Assembly: GCA_029531795.1 (NCBI GenBank)
Contig: JAPEIS010000007.1
Location: 2,356,001 to 2,420,000 of the forward strand
Direction: 5' to 3'
Source of the DNA: Sclerotinia nivalis
Taxonomy: Eukaryota > Ascomycota > Leotiomycetes > Helotiales > Sclerotiniaceae
Length of the DNA stretch: 64,000 nt
Positions 25,154-37,782 of this stretch are shown here, one piece after another; position 1 is the stretch's first letter, and each line of letters opens with the position of its first letter. The notes below the pieces were generated by a model. That model did no database searches. It was not told the DNA's origin and saw only the letters and a program-made list of their open reading frames with translations. Made by a program: the position numbers and the translations under genes.

Positions 25154-26974
25154 CATTATGTGCTGGATAGTGGAATTACATGTAGAAAGAGCATGTTCAA
25201 GAGCATGATCGAACAAGCAAATCTCCAAGGAGGTATGAAACCATGTAGGACTGAACATAAATTCCGCTCAACCAGCAACTTCGAATGTCATGAGTGTGGT
25301 TTCATTTGTCATTACGACCCAACTGGAATGGGAGCATATAAGGAACTTAAAGACGACACTGGTGTCTCTTAAACAAGCATTGCGCAACGAGGGGTGGCAT
25401 ATTTCACATGAGCATTGCATTACAGCAACAAGTTCGGCGTTTCGGGAATTTTTACAAGCAGCACAGCACAGCACATTTTCGTTTCTTCAAAACCCTGGCT
25501 GCTTTACTTTTTAAGCCTCAATTTTAGCCATGGGTCTATTTCCTTTTCTAGGGCGAATTGGTGGAGCAGCGATACAGAAGGGGTCTTTTCTTCTTTTACG
25601 AGTACCCATGATACAATCCGACTATGGCATGATACAGTCGTTTTTCTTCTTTTTTGGACAATTACAATTTTTATTCTCTTCTTTCGAGATTACTTGCCTA
25701 AAGTATTTTCCTTTTGGCTCGCTCTCTCATAGTCATACTTTTGGTGGATGGATGAGTTAAAATTAGCTTGCTCTTCATAACTGTAGCTTTTTGTTACATG
25801 TGTGCGGATTTTTTCGGTAGAGGGCGGAATGGTTGTGCACAGCTTGCTGGTTGGCTGGTTGGTTGGGTGGGTGGAAGGAGGTTTTTGTGTATTTGAGCGC
25901 AAGAGAAAGAGGGAAAGGAAGTTTGCGTGATGAATGGGTATGGATGGGGGTAGGTGAAGGGAAAATGGAAAGTTATCGATTGTGGATCCTGCGATACTGT
26001 AAATAAATGATGAGATTGGCTTGATCACAAGCTGTGGATGGATCGAGATGGAGATTGGGGAATGGGGAATGGGGAATGGGGAATGGGGAATGGGGAATGG
26101 GCGGAATGAATAGGTTGAACTCGAACTCAAACTCAAACTCATAAGCATAGGAATTGTAAAGAGTCAGATGGAGTGTGTGAATAGAGATTAAAGATTAAAG
26201 ATCAATTGAGATATTCAGATGTTGAGATGTTGTGTACTTGCTCTTGTTCTTACTCTTGCTCCTGTTCTTACTCTTGCTCTTGCTTAGATTCTAACATCCA
26301 TATCCCCATCCCCATCCCTATCCCTATTCGACCATTCGCCATTCAATTCACAACGCCCTCGCTGCTACCCTCTTCCTCTTCGAATTCTGCACGCTTTGCT
26401 TTTTAGTTCCCCGGTTCTGTTTTATGACCAGCCAGCAATATCATCATACTGTACTGTGCCGTAGTAATTGTACCAAAACCAAATCATCACATCCCAAAAA
26501 ACACAACACAACAATAAGAAGAAGAGAAATATTAGAGAGTTATTTTATTCGTATGGAAAAGAATAGAATAGAATCCATTCATTCATTTTCTGAAAGTTTC
26601 CCATCCTATAACTATCCCCCCCACCCTCAACTTTCAAAGGCACCAAAAAACCCTCATGGAAAATCATTGTATACCGTTCCTTTTTCCCATCCATCCGTTC
26701 AACCCCAATTCACCCTGTACCACTTTCATCAACCCTAGCGAATTAAATATAATGGTCCATTATAATGACCATGAATCAATGTATCAATCCTATGAAGAAC
26801 TTAAATAAACCATGAGATCATAATGGCTCAAGAAAGTATACTGACAGGCACGTACAACATGCTCTGCCACCATAAAACGCAAAAGGAGTATTGCCGTTCC
26901 AGAAATAAAAGTGAAGCTCCGGTTATAGCATTATTGTTGGATAGACAAAAGAAAGAAAGATCACGAGAAATTAA
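25154..26974. other. Convergent intergenic region
   Basis: The HAL-type kinase gene and the next gene converge here, so both 3' untranslated regions fall in this stretch. Several open frames of 60-150 codons overlap each other on both strands. They include one built on the GGGGAAT repeat and one on CT-rich hexamers near 26227-26287. None has a recognisable domain, and I treat them as chance. Confidence 0.5.
26057..26101 (+). repeat. (GGGGAAT)6 G-tract repeat
   Basis: Six consecutive 7-nt units of GGGG plus AAT, then GGG, all on the plus strand. Seven G-tracts with 3-nt spacers fit the intramolecular G-quadruplex pattern. Confidence 0.95.
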
Positions 26975-28388
26975 CTAAGAATGAAAAAGATCCCAAGCCC
27001 GATTACACAGGCGCATGAACTCTTCCTTCTTCTGTTGTGTGGTCATTGGACTATCTCGTCCTTCGCCAAATGGACCAGTTCTTCTTGAAGTTGGAGGACC
27101 TTGTCCGAGTGGTGGACTAGCTCCCTCCTCGTACTCTGCTCTAAGTCTTCTTCTACCACTGCCTCGACTAGCCTCTGAAGTTCTTGAGTTGACGTTTATG
27201 GGCGAAGGAGGTGTAGGTGGTTGGTGACCTCCATAGTGTACGAGCTTAGGTAAAAGTTCAGGGCGACCACCCGCCAAATCAGCCTGTGCATCCTCAGCAG
27301 AACGATATTCTCGAGGACGCTGATGGCCTGCAGATGCAGGTGGCTGTGGAGCATGCCCTGGAGATGGGAAGCCTGGCCTCGAGTTGGAATGCGATGAATT
27401 TGAATTCGAGTTGGAATTTTGGTACATGTTAGCTAGTGGTGATTCACGGTGTGCGCCTAGACGTTCCGCCGCGAAGACATCTGTAATTGGCGGTAGTCTG
27501 TTGGTAGTTTGAGTAGCAGGTACGTGGTGAATGTGAGATGTATTAGAAAGATTCGAAGGTTGGTTGGCGACGTGACGGGTCAAAGGTTGTGGTTGATGTC
27601 TGCCGGGAAAACTGTGGTGCATAGGAGCGGATTGAATTACTCTTTCGTTTGCGAATTGCTCGTGGGACGGTGCGACAATGCTTAATCCTGGCGGCGCCTT
27701 TCTCCTCGATGTACCTGGTGTCTTCGCTGGCAACCCACTCAATTCCCTTTCTTTAGCGCTTTCCATTGGCGCATCACCTGGCTTTGCAGTTTGTTGTAAT
27801 CGCGACTCAATGATATGTCTCTGTTGTTCACGGACAGATAAACTTCGCTGTAATTGTTCTCGCATCGTTGGATCTTGTGTGACGAAGCCTGGCGAGAGAC
27901 ATGCTAATCCGACGTCTTGAATACCCAATCCACCAGACTCAGCACCTCTACCTGTCAATTGACTAGCTGATGGTCTTCCAGTACCCGGATTGACACTTGA
28001 AGTGTTTTTGGTGAGATCGAGCTTTCGAGGTCTATGGCGGGAAGAAGCTGTTATTTCAGGTGAGGATGGTTCCTTTTTCACAATTATCTTGGGTGGTGCA
28101 CCATTTCGAGAACTATTGAGATTATAATGTTAGTATAATTGTATTTAACAATCAATGAATTTAATAATAAATCGAGAAAAGTACGTACGTAGTGGGTGAA
28201 GGTTTCGCTGGAGTTGATCTTGGACTTCCGCTCCCTGTACGTTGTGCCGCCATTGTTACGTTCGGTGTGGCCGAGGTAGGTATTCTTTGCGCCGGAGGAG
28301 AATTTGAAGGTTTCGAAGGTGCAATATCAACATATGATGATCTATCGTGAGGTACAGGTGAAGGAGCCATTGCAATAGCTGTACTCAT
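26975..28388 (-). CDS. Conserved-looking disordered protein of unknown function
   Basis: I do not recognise this gene. Exon 1 (28388-28189) and exon 2 (28112-26975) join cleanly in phase across a 76-nt intron with donor GTACGT, branch-like CTAAC and acceptor ATAG, giving 445 aa. Composition is Pro/Ser/Arg/Gln-rich, with little hydrophobic core and no membrane segment or signal peptide. It appears mostly disordered. Recognisable islands are a basic segment near the exon junction (APPKIIVKKEPSSPE, HRPRKLDLTK), a predicted helix MREQLQRSLSVREQQRHIIE, the segment RLPPITDVFAAERLG, and a compact helical C-terminus KKEEFMRLCNRAWDLFHS. A regulatory or scaffold role in the nucleus would fit the basic patches and short motifs, but that is guesswork. 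The splice signals and 445 uninterrupted codons make it very likely a real gene. Confidence 0.8.
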
Positions 28389-31300
28389 TTTGATTGAGGT
28401 ACGAATTTGTATGAATGAAGAAGAAAAGAAAAAGGTTTGGTGTGGGAGATGGTGAAACTTGCTGATGTTTGAAAATGAGGGAGCTTTCTCGCTTTCTCGC
28501 TTCCTCGTCTCCAATCAATCGCTTGTGAGTAAAGTAAAAGTCTTGCTCGAATCACTCTTTGCTCTTCGCAATGCAAAGAGTAAATAAAATAATGCACACT
28601 TTACTTGTTTATGTGGTGTAGTGCAGTAGTAAATGGCTTCTCTTTCCCTTTTACCTCTTTCCTTCCGATTCTTGTACTCTCCCTCTTCCCGTATCTTTCG
28701 AGATTCGGATTCGTGCGTCCGTCGGTCGGCGTATTTCCACAAATTCGGCGTAGAATTTGATTACTGCAGTTTCGTTGCGTGACACGAGCGAAGTGATGTC
28801 GCGAAGTAAAGTTGAGAGCTGATGCCCAGAGCTTGCAGTAATAAAGTGAGGTTTTTGCGTATTTTTGATGGTGAGTTGAATGGTGGTTTGACTCAAGTTT
28901 TGACCCTCTACCAGTTACGTAGTGTAGTAGGGAATGAATAACGGCGATGGGTATTTCCAGGTGTACTGTTATTGTGATGAGGAATGAATCCTGGTGAGAT
29001 GTAATATGTATGCGTACTTCAAAGGGATTGAGGTTTTGGGGTTGAGATTCCTTTTCGAATATTTCGACACGTAAGAGTGTAATACTGATATGGTGTTGCG
29101 AATGTAGTCGAAAGAGGAAGGAAGCTTATCGAGTGATAGTAGTAGTGATATCGATAGCTCTAATTGATGGGGGTGAAAAGGATCTCTCTATAACTCTCTA
29201 GATGTTGTTGTTATAGATAATCAACAAAACTAGTAATCTTACACGATGCTGTAAGATATAAAAAGCTCGAAAAGAAGAAGAAGAAATAGTAACAGATGCA
29301 ATTGAAGAGGGGTTCCTTCTTCATAAAAGAGGTCGCAGCAGTTTGAGAAAGGTCACATTGGTGGGTCAGGATGGGTGGCGGTGAGGTTTTATGTATCAAT
29401 TGAAATCGAGGCTTTTTTCAGGCTCTCGAGGTAATCGAGGTTTGTTAAGGTGGGTGTTGTTTCAGGTTATTTCGTATACAGGATAAGTTAAGACTTCTTA
29501 AGACTTCTTAGCGGGATCCTGTGTATTTATTACCCAGGTAGTATAGGTTTTAGTAGAAGTAGGCTAAATCTATATTGATAACCCAAACAATTCATTCGAT
29601 ATTAAAATGCTTTTTTTCTTCTTCTTCTTCTTCTTTTTTCCCATTTATAAAGCCTACCGTTCTCAAATAAATTGGCTCGATTGGATTAATTGAACTAATT
29701 GGATTGGAGGCGCAAAAAGACCACCTCCACCTCTTAAAATGATCAAGTTAAGTAGGTAGTAGATAAGTAGATCAAAAAGAAAGAAAAGAAAAAGAGGTTC
29801 AAACACCCGTGCTAGTACTAAGGAATCGTGGTGCACTGGTGTCCGAATACTAGTTAGGTTAAGGGACAGGGTGGGAATGGATTCATTGGTTGTCCAGGCT
29901 GTGATTCAAGGTTCTTTCGGCTGTATGGGATGGGCTGTATGATTGTTTGAATCCAATGGGTATTCGATATTGTAATGGTGATACGAGTTTACATGCGTGG
30001 GTATCGATTTGTCTGGATATTGAAAGATTGACAGGAACAGAAAGATTGACTTCCAAGATGAGATCCTTGGGATCTGGATACAGGAGCCGAATATTAAAAG
30101 AATAGATAGATGTTGGATAGATGTTGGATACTGGGTGTAAGTATAATAGCGTGGTATTCCGTCAAACATGAAGCATCGTTGAAGGATCCTTGGTTAAGAG
30201 TCAATGCGTTACTTCCCACTCATGTCGATTTCAAGATTTCAATTATATATAGTCCGACAATTGAAGTTTGGCCTTTTTGGCTTCTTCCTAGGAAAAGACA
30301 TGAGAGGGGTTGAAGTTTTGATAGAGATTAGGGAAAAGATGAAAAGGAGGGGAGATGATATGTTCCAGTCAAATCACCAGTCTCATGTATTTTTGAATGC
30401 AAAAAAGGTCCTTTCGTATGTATTCGTCTGGATTCGTGTATCCAAAGACGTAACTGTTAGTTGTGATCCATAAAAGTAGATGGATTTGAAGATCACTCTT
30501 GCAGGAATTCCCAAAGGAATAGAAAATTGGAGAAATATGGAGTTTCATTATGGAGGGAGGGACTGGGAATTTGATGAAGATCCAAATTATCCATTATCGA
30601 CACCACTTTTGACGTTTTCGTTTCTATGCTTGGCTCGATTTACTTGCTCTGATGGGTAAGGATTTCATTAAAGTTGAAGATCAATGCTGTTATCGTTAAG
30701 CATTGAGATCATAATTCAAGATGGGATGAAGGATGAATTCGCATATATGTGTACATGCAATTTCTTGATGTGTGAATAGTTCCTATATTTGATACCGAAA
30801 CATACCTAATTAACGACGGCGATGAGTTTACCTATGTGTTGCGATACGAGACTCCCTCTATCAATTTCTGATGCACACACAATATATTATATCGTATCAT
30901 ACTCCCAAGAGAGAAGAGGCTCATCTCAGGAAATGAAGCTCACAGGGAAGCTTGGACTTCATGGTGATGAACTATTGTTTTAGATTCAACTCCAAGGGTA
31001 GAGAAGTGTGGTACCTATAATAGGATCTGGCGGGATTCGGATAAATAGAGTTATTTATTATTCTTGGAGAAAATAGCAGATTAGATCTGGGCAGCTTGTG
31101 TTAAAGTGGTGGATGCGGTTGGCCATCAAAAATAATCAAAGCATGAATGAATGAATCCAATCCTAAATGTCTTTGGCCATTACTATTTTCTCTCTCAATG
31201 GATATAAGACATGATCAGAAACCATCACTATGGTATGGATCGCCGTTGAAAAAGTCTCAGCTAGATCTTGAATGTGTGAGTTTCAATTTTTGCGTTCTTA

Positions 31301-32905
31301 AACCATCCCAAAAATCCAAGATTTTCATCAAAACTCCAAAAGATGGTTTTTCATGGTTTTTCATGCTTTTTGAGTTTCAACCTTTTCTTAACCCCTGTAG
31401 TCCTGATCTGCAGGATCTAGAAATCAATAATTTCATAAGTGCTTTAGTGAAACCCTTGCTAGTCTTGCATCAGGTTTTATTCAAATTGCATTATCCATAT
31501 CATCATCATTCGTTTCAATGATAATTTTATGAGATGAGGTACAGTCCTGATCTGGCGAATATTTAATATATATCACACGAATTTGAAATAATCGTTAGAT
31601 CTTTGCATGCATGTGAATATTGTAAGTAATAATGCTTGTCTCTATCACATTCATTCGGATAATTGCATCAAAATATCTGATTTGATTTATATAGGATGTT
31701 CTCGATGATCAATTTTCTCGCTTGCCGCCCTGGCGATCAATCGTGTGTTAATCGTGTGCACTGAGGATATGCATGGTCTGTGAACACGAACCCCTCTTCT
31801 TCCATACAGCACATCGTTGTGAAGAGCTGAACTTGAGCCATGAGAAAGGGTATTCCAGCTTGAGATGTTTGTGATGAGAATGATTGATCCATTTCTCGCA
31901 TCGCCCGCCCTCAATTAGATTCGTATTCCGTATTCCTCCTTAATAGCTACGAATAAGCACATACAAGTACTTATAACGGGCCCCTTATGACCGACTGATG
32001 ACCTTGGAGCCACAAAAGTGTACATGACACAACCAAGCTGACTTGGCTTTGTCAAGCCCAATTGGTGATGGAGAACATGAACATCAAACAATCGACAGCT
32101 TCAGATCTGACAGCTCCCATTCGTTGAACAACGAATTTAGCGAAATTTCCCACAGCCAGTAAAGAAAGGCAAGTTAAGAACCGAAGCCAGCTTTAAGAAG
32201 AAAAAAAAAAAAACCAAGCCGAACCCCTCATAATATTGAATGAAGTATGAAGTGAAGTGAAGTGTGTGGTCCATGCGGATGCGGACATGGCCTAAAAGAA
32301 CCCCTGTTACAGCTGCGACGGTTTCGTTTTACAAAATGACACCCTAGCTAAAATACAACCAACCAACCAAATGGCTCCATGAATAATTTTCCTTGAAACG
32401 CGCCTCACATCCCCCTCCAATCAAACTTCTCCACATGAAGAAAGATGCTGTGAAAGAAAAGAGTTGGCCAAGATGATTCCGATAGTGACAGCGCAGATAC
32501 GCAAGCTTTTTACCAGCAAAATGAAACACGAAGAAAAACAAATGGATTTCTTATTTCGACTCGGTATATTAAAACACACTACCCTCTGACTCTTATCGCA
32601 TTACAAGCCATCGTCTTTGACGGCATGTTCCACACACGAAGTCTGGCCATGCTCCGTTAGAGTATATCTCGTTTATTGCATACGATCCGATCCTTGTACA
32701 TTTTTGCTAGAGCAATTTTGTATATGAATCTTGGTGGAAGTCTGTCATTTCAAGAAGCTGGTTCTTCTATGAATATGTATTGGAGTTTATTAGTTGAATC
32801 CTGATGCATCGATTTTGAGACTTGGATTCTCTGAGTGCTTGGAAGCGCACTCATCCATCCTTACAGGGGTTGCTGTAGCCTGATAACGTCTAAGCAGATG
32901 CAACC
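28389..32905. other. 4.5-kb AT-rich intergenic, no intact gene
   Basis: Upstream DNA of the preceding minus-strand gene followed by AT-rich sequence. Contains TTC runs (about 29616-29635), a poly-A tract (32200-32213) and scattered open frames up to 124 codons (31147-31521) without recognisable similarity. The promoter of the disordered-protein gene should lie at about 28390-29000. Confidence 0.5.
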
Positions 32906-33384
32906 TCAGTAGCGCTTGTATCCAGAACAACCTTTGTCCGCCAAAGCCTGGATGGTTTCATTGGTTCACTTCTGACAACTTCTCAATTGCTCACTAGGCG
33001 CAATTCTCTTCGACCCATCAGTGATCAAACTGTTTTCTTTTGGGATGGAGGAATTCCTCCGAAAACACCGGCGATACCAGAGTGGTTCTTTGGGATACGA
33101 TGCCGAGAAGCCTTTTGAGATTTTCCGAAGCCGATGGATATATCTCTGACTGTTTAGCCTTTTTGTGCTCATGCTTCATACCAGCTTGAATATTGCCGAG
33201 GCCTTGATGAAGGAAACCGGTTCGGTATCCGTCCTCATAAATCTTGAGAAAGATGACATGATGGTTTCTTGGCATATCGGAGTAATCAACCAGACAAACG
33301 GTTCTACGGTCCCAGGGATGGGAGGATAACCGTACTCTACTAAAGGGGTTGGATTGGGTGAAGGGTCGAGGATTGAGGCCATGA
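32906..33384 (-). pseudogene. Relic of a small uncharacterised fungal protein family
   Basis: Three minus-strand frames together read like one protein. An N-terminal piece (from about 33382) ends near VEPFV. A middle piece carries MPRNHHVIFLKIYEDG and GNIQAGMKHEHKKAKQ. A C-terminal piece carries KRKQFD, then in another frame DGSKRIAPSEQLRSCQ and, after a TGA where Trp is expected, TNETIQALADKG. From recall, this matches a family of short fungal proteins of unknown function ending in a (R)RCQEWTxxAIxAL motif. At least two frame changes and one nonsense codon break it, so it cannot encode the family product as it stands. Introns might explain one frame change but not the TGA. I cannot give a family name with certainty. 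Confidence 0.5.
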
Positions 33385-34317
33385 GTGGATACTTTGATTG
33401 ATATATGGGTTCAAATATTAAGACTTTCTTCTAACATTCAACGTTGCTACACCAACAAGTTGTTGCAGGTGCCTGCCTCCCATACAGAATCTCACTAAAA
33501 AATTTCCAAAGCATGAGCCATCTTACATATTCTGAAAATGTTACAGGATACGAATGGATAAAACAATCAATCAATGTAGCAATGAGAATCACCATGAGAA
33601 TTCCTATAACCAGAAGCTCATACAAAACATCTACATCCATACATACTCATTATAGAACGGACTCCACTTTTGCCAATCCATTTATACCAACCATCACTCC
33701 AAATACTATACACAAACATAGCTATAACAAATTCCCAGTACATCAGACACCAACCAACCGCCACCCTCCCAATCGATAATAACTATATAAAAATTATCAT
33801 CCTCGAGCTTCCAATCTTGGATTTCAGTCGGAGCTTTGTTCCTGATAATGATCTTCTAGCGTTGAGAATCGTTATATATAAAAACAGATGCCTGATAATT
33901 CGTTTTCTTAACTATCATTGAATTGTTATATATAGCTTTATTATATATAGTCTCATTGAATGAGTTATTTAGATTATCAGCTATATTACTGTTTATCAAG
34001 AATATATTATTACATCGACTGTATCTTTATATACTATTATAATAATCTAATAAAGAAAGTAGTCACATTTGAAGTGTTCTCACGCTGGTAGCTTGATGGA
34101 AGGTGATCCATCGAAATCATACAGGCATGCGCGGATTTCAATGTATTCTATTCATTTTCAACTTCAATAATAAGCGTGGAATGTTGCGCTGCATGACTCA
34201 CACAATTGTGGGAAATTTAAAAGCAAAAAGCAAAAATCATTACCACATCAAAAAATTCTTCAATCCCAGTCCAGAGATTTCAACTACAACTACTTCGACC
34301 GCTACGGGTTCCTCTGA
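33385..34317. other. Intergenic, very AT-rich
   Basis: Nothing recognisable; TATATA-rich strings at about 33920-34050. Separates two relic genes. Confidence 0.6.
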
Positions 34318-35610
34318 TCAGCGCCTAGCAACAACCTCATCACCCTTTACATGCATCACCAAACGTTGCGCCATAACCAACTGTCCAAGCCCCGCTTTTT
34401 TCGCCTCAGCAAACCAGAACAACGGATTCATACTCTGCAAGCCCCTTAATTCTTCGTCGCCCATAATCAAACTCGCAAAATCCTCGACATATAGCCGTAT
34501 TTGCCCTTCGTATTCAGTGACATCGGCGCCAACTTCACAAGCTTTCTGTTTGATACAGTACTCGACCATACTATTGGCGACCTCTATGACAGGTGCGACA
34601 TCTATATACCCACTGAATGATGCAAAATCTGGTCTCTTGCCCATCGCGCGCACGATGTTTATGAGCTCTTCTTTAACAATTACTATCTGGGCTGAGACGA
34701 CGTCCGACCATGCTGGGTGCCTACCTCCACCCTCAAATGGAACTGGGAGCGGACGGTGTATATGAACCTCCAAACCTAGACTTGACGCCGCGTTCTGTAA
34801 AATTCGTTCCGCGGCCCACTTGCTTGCCACGTACCCGTCGCTTCCATCTATTGGCGGCATTGACTCGTCGTAGATTCGAATGGCTCCCGAGGTGACCACA
34901 TGAATTGATGCAGTGTTAGTAACACACAGGCGTATGAGGTCTTTCACGGCATCGACGTTGACGGGACGCATTATCTCGTAGTTGTCCCAGAAAGGAGCGG
35001 TTTACGGCGCAGTTTATAACAACGTCAGCCTTTTGTGATAAGAAATGAAAGCAGTTGAAGAGAGACCAAGATTTGGTTGAGCGAGATCTGCTGGCAAGTA
35101 ATGGACTTTAGGATGTGAAGAAAGGGGCGAATTGGAGAGCGTTTCAGACCGGACGAGACAGTGTACCTCCTTCACTTCATGGGCTTCGATGAGTCGAGAC
35201 AAGATGTGACGTCCCGGGTAGCCAGTTGCGCCAGCCAGGATAATAATGAGATCATTACTCTTCTTTGCTCCGTTTAATGTTTTCTCTTTGTCAATGTATC
35301 CACTTGAATACAACGGTAAAGTCGTTTCTACCTGCCAATCAATGGCAGGCGCGCCTTCGGCGCCATTGACGATCCGTGCCATACCTCCGAGAGTACTCGA
35401 GTTCATTAATTCAATTAGTCGTGGCTCTGAATCCAGAGTACGTTTCATGGCCGCCTTCAATTTAACAAGTAAAATCGAGTTTCCTCCCACGTCGAAAAAG
35501 TTGGTGTCAGAATTCAACTCATGAAGGCGAACTCCGTGAGGGATTATCCCGCACCAAAGTTCTGCCAACTTTTTCTCTGTTTCTGCAAGTTGGGTCAAAT
35601 CTACATTCAC
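34318..35610 (-). pseudogene. PKS-NRPS relic: thiolation and reductase domain block
   Basis: The thiolation domain keeps FFDVGGNSILLVKLK with the carrier Ser. The reductase domain starts with the NAD(P)-binding motif IIILAGATGYPGRHILSRL and keeps YVASKWAAERIL (Tyr and Lys of the extended SDR site). The two halves are out of joint near 35000, where TAA at 35014 and another in-frame stop occur. Reductase domains at this place normally release the product as an aldehyde, or by Dieckmann-type cyclisation in R* variants. Confidence 0.85.
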
Positions 35611-35742
35611 AGTAGCTTCCGGCAGCGCCAGTGCTTGTATGGCCTTTCAGTCAAACTTGAAGTTGATCATCACTGATACGTTAGCAAGTGCAACTATGAC
35701 AGCTAGCTGCATATATGTAGGTAGGGGCAGTCTGCATTCAAG

Positions 35743-37782
35743 TTAGCTTATCATAGCTGCATAGTATTGTTCTAGATATTCTAGTGCAAACACGACGTGA
35801 GCAGCCAAGAAGCGCTTCTCTCCAGCCCCTCTCGCGGTGACGACAGCACGTGAGAGTGCTCCTTTCGCACTGTCGAGAAGAACCATCTCTATTTCGCCCA
35901 GCTCAATGCGAAATCCTCGAATCTTCACTTGAGAATCGCCGGAAATGCGACCGTCGACATACAACGCCCCATCTTCACGTAGACGACCGCGATCACCCGT
36001 GCGGTACCAGGTGTCACTATTGTTAGCAGCCAAGTTGTGCATTTTATCTCCAGAGATGAAAGCTTCGCTGACCACTCCTTCTAAGCCCAAGTATCCAGCG
36101 GCAATACCCGGCCCTCCAGCAATGATTTCACCAGACGCTTCAAGAGGCACTGGCCTTAAGGCTTCATCGACGACAGCAACACTGTAATTTTGCAGAATAA
36201 AGCCAGCTGCGACGTGATCTTCAAAGTCAGAACTGCTGTGGCTCACCTCTCCCTTTGCGATTGCCAGTGTGGCCTCCGTGGGACCATAGTTGTTGAACAG
36301 CCTCAATTCAGGAAGATCTTGTTCCGCGAGACTAGCAAACTCCTCAATGAGCCTTTTGTGGAGGTGCTCACCTCCTCCAAAAGCATACCGCCATGATTTG
36401 CACGAGGAAAGGTTTCCACGAGCGTATCTGAACCACATTTCGTACTCTGATGGCGTGGCCACTGTGTATGTTACGCGTTCTTGTGCCATCACTTCGGTTA
36501 TCGCTTGTGGATCGCCCCTTTTATTGGACGGGACGACGTAGAGACAGCCACCTTCAGTCAGGGCGGCAAAAATCTGATCGAGAGAGACGTCGAAGTTGTA
36601 ATTGGTTTGTTGCAGAACCACTGACACCATTGAAGGAAGGTTGCAGAATCGGGAATATCCCTCACATTGTGCTCGCCAATTATTGCGAGTTAAAATGACT
36701 CCTTTTGGTTTTCCCGTGGTGCCGCTTGTAAAGAGAATCACAGCACTACAATCTGGTCTTGCTTTGTTTGCTAACAAAGTGTTGGGGGCTGAGTTTGCCA
36801 CTTTCGCAGCTACTATTTCAATGACATTGGCAGCGCCGATTTCGTAGACTTTCGAGCTGGTGCTTAAATCGGTCAAAATAATGGTTGGTTTGGCCGCTTC
36901 CACGATGCTTTTAAGCCGGGCAACAGAATTGCGAAGATCTAGAGGTACATACACTCCTCCGACCTTGAATACTGCGAGCATGGAACATATCCAGTCTGCG
37001 GAAGGATCTTGAAATACACCAATGGGCGACTCTATGATCACGCCGGCGGCGATGAGAGCGCTGGCAATTCCATTAACACGATCTCGCATTTGTTCATATG
37101 TGAGACTGTTGCCAAATCCATCTTTTAATGCTATCTTCTTGCTCTGTTCTTTAATTGTCCGGCCAATTCGATGAGATACAGTGGCTGGCCAGTCGAGTCG
37201 CATAGACGGTCCCAGATCGTGGTCAGTTCCAAATGATCGTTTCAAACTCCCAGCTGTTGATTTCAAGCACTTACCTCTACCAACCCTCATGGCGGTTTCG
37301 ATATCGCTCGGGGCCCATTGTAGCAAATCTCTTATGTCCAGGTCGAGACCCTCGGCCATAGTCTCTAGTACGTTTACATAGGACCGAAGAAATAAGTTGG
37401 TACTATTCTCAGAGTATAGCTTTTTTTGAAAGCGCAGGGAAAGCAAGGATTCACCAGTTAGATTATCCGTGATACCTAGCGTAAGGTCGTAACCATTTCT
37501 AGCGTTTAGCCAATCTTCGTCACTCAACTTCCACCCGCACCATTCCGATCTCTCTCTGGCAATTTGACGATAATCCACAAACAATTGAGATATCGGGGCA
37601 TGCGTGTTACTGCGTGGGATTTTCAATTCATGAAGAAGCACATTCCACGGCACGAAGGAATTTTCGAGGGACTTGTTCGCCTTCTTACGAGTATCCTTTA
37701 CCATATCACTTATCTTCGTACCTGGCGGACTTCTGGCGAAACGAATAGGTAAGAGGTTAAGAAAGAAGCCCAAACTTCCCAT
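35743..37782 (-). pseudogene. PKS-NRPS relic: uninterrupted adenylation domain frame
   Basis: 679 codons without a stop, the longest intact piece. The C-terminal end of the condensation domain (MGSLGFFLNLLPIRFARSPP) runs into the adenylation domain. Core motifs are intact: LFTSGTTGKPKGV (A3), NNYGPTEAT (A5), YRTGDRGRLREDG (A7) and VKIRGFRIELGEIE (A8). The frame ends at TAA 35743, shortly before the A10 motif, whose remnant (NFKFD) lies downstream and is followed by another stop. As a stand-alone product it would lack A10, which carries the catalytic Lys, and would probably be inactive. Confidence 0.85.

Noticed and set aside
25690..26148. 152-codon minus-strand frame with repeated Phe-Pro-Ile-Pro-His-Ser
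   Set aside because: Produced by the GGGGAAT repeat on the opposite strand.
29790..29860. Possible tRNA (GGTTCAAAC string)
   Set aside because: No matching A-box, acceptor stem or cloverleaf could be drawn.
31147..31521. 124-codon plus-strand open frame
   Set aside because: AT-rich, no domain, no splice context and no leader-like sequence; could be chance in a 4.5-kb gap.
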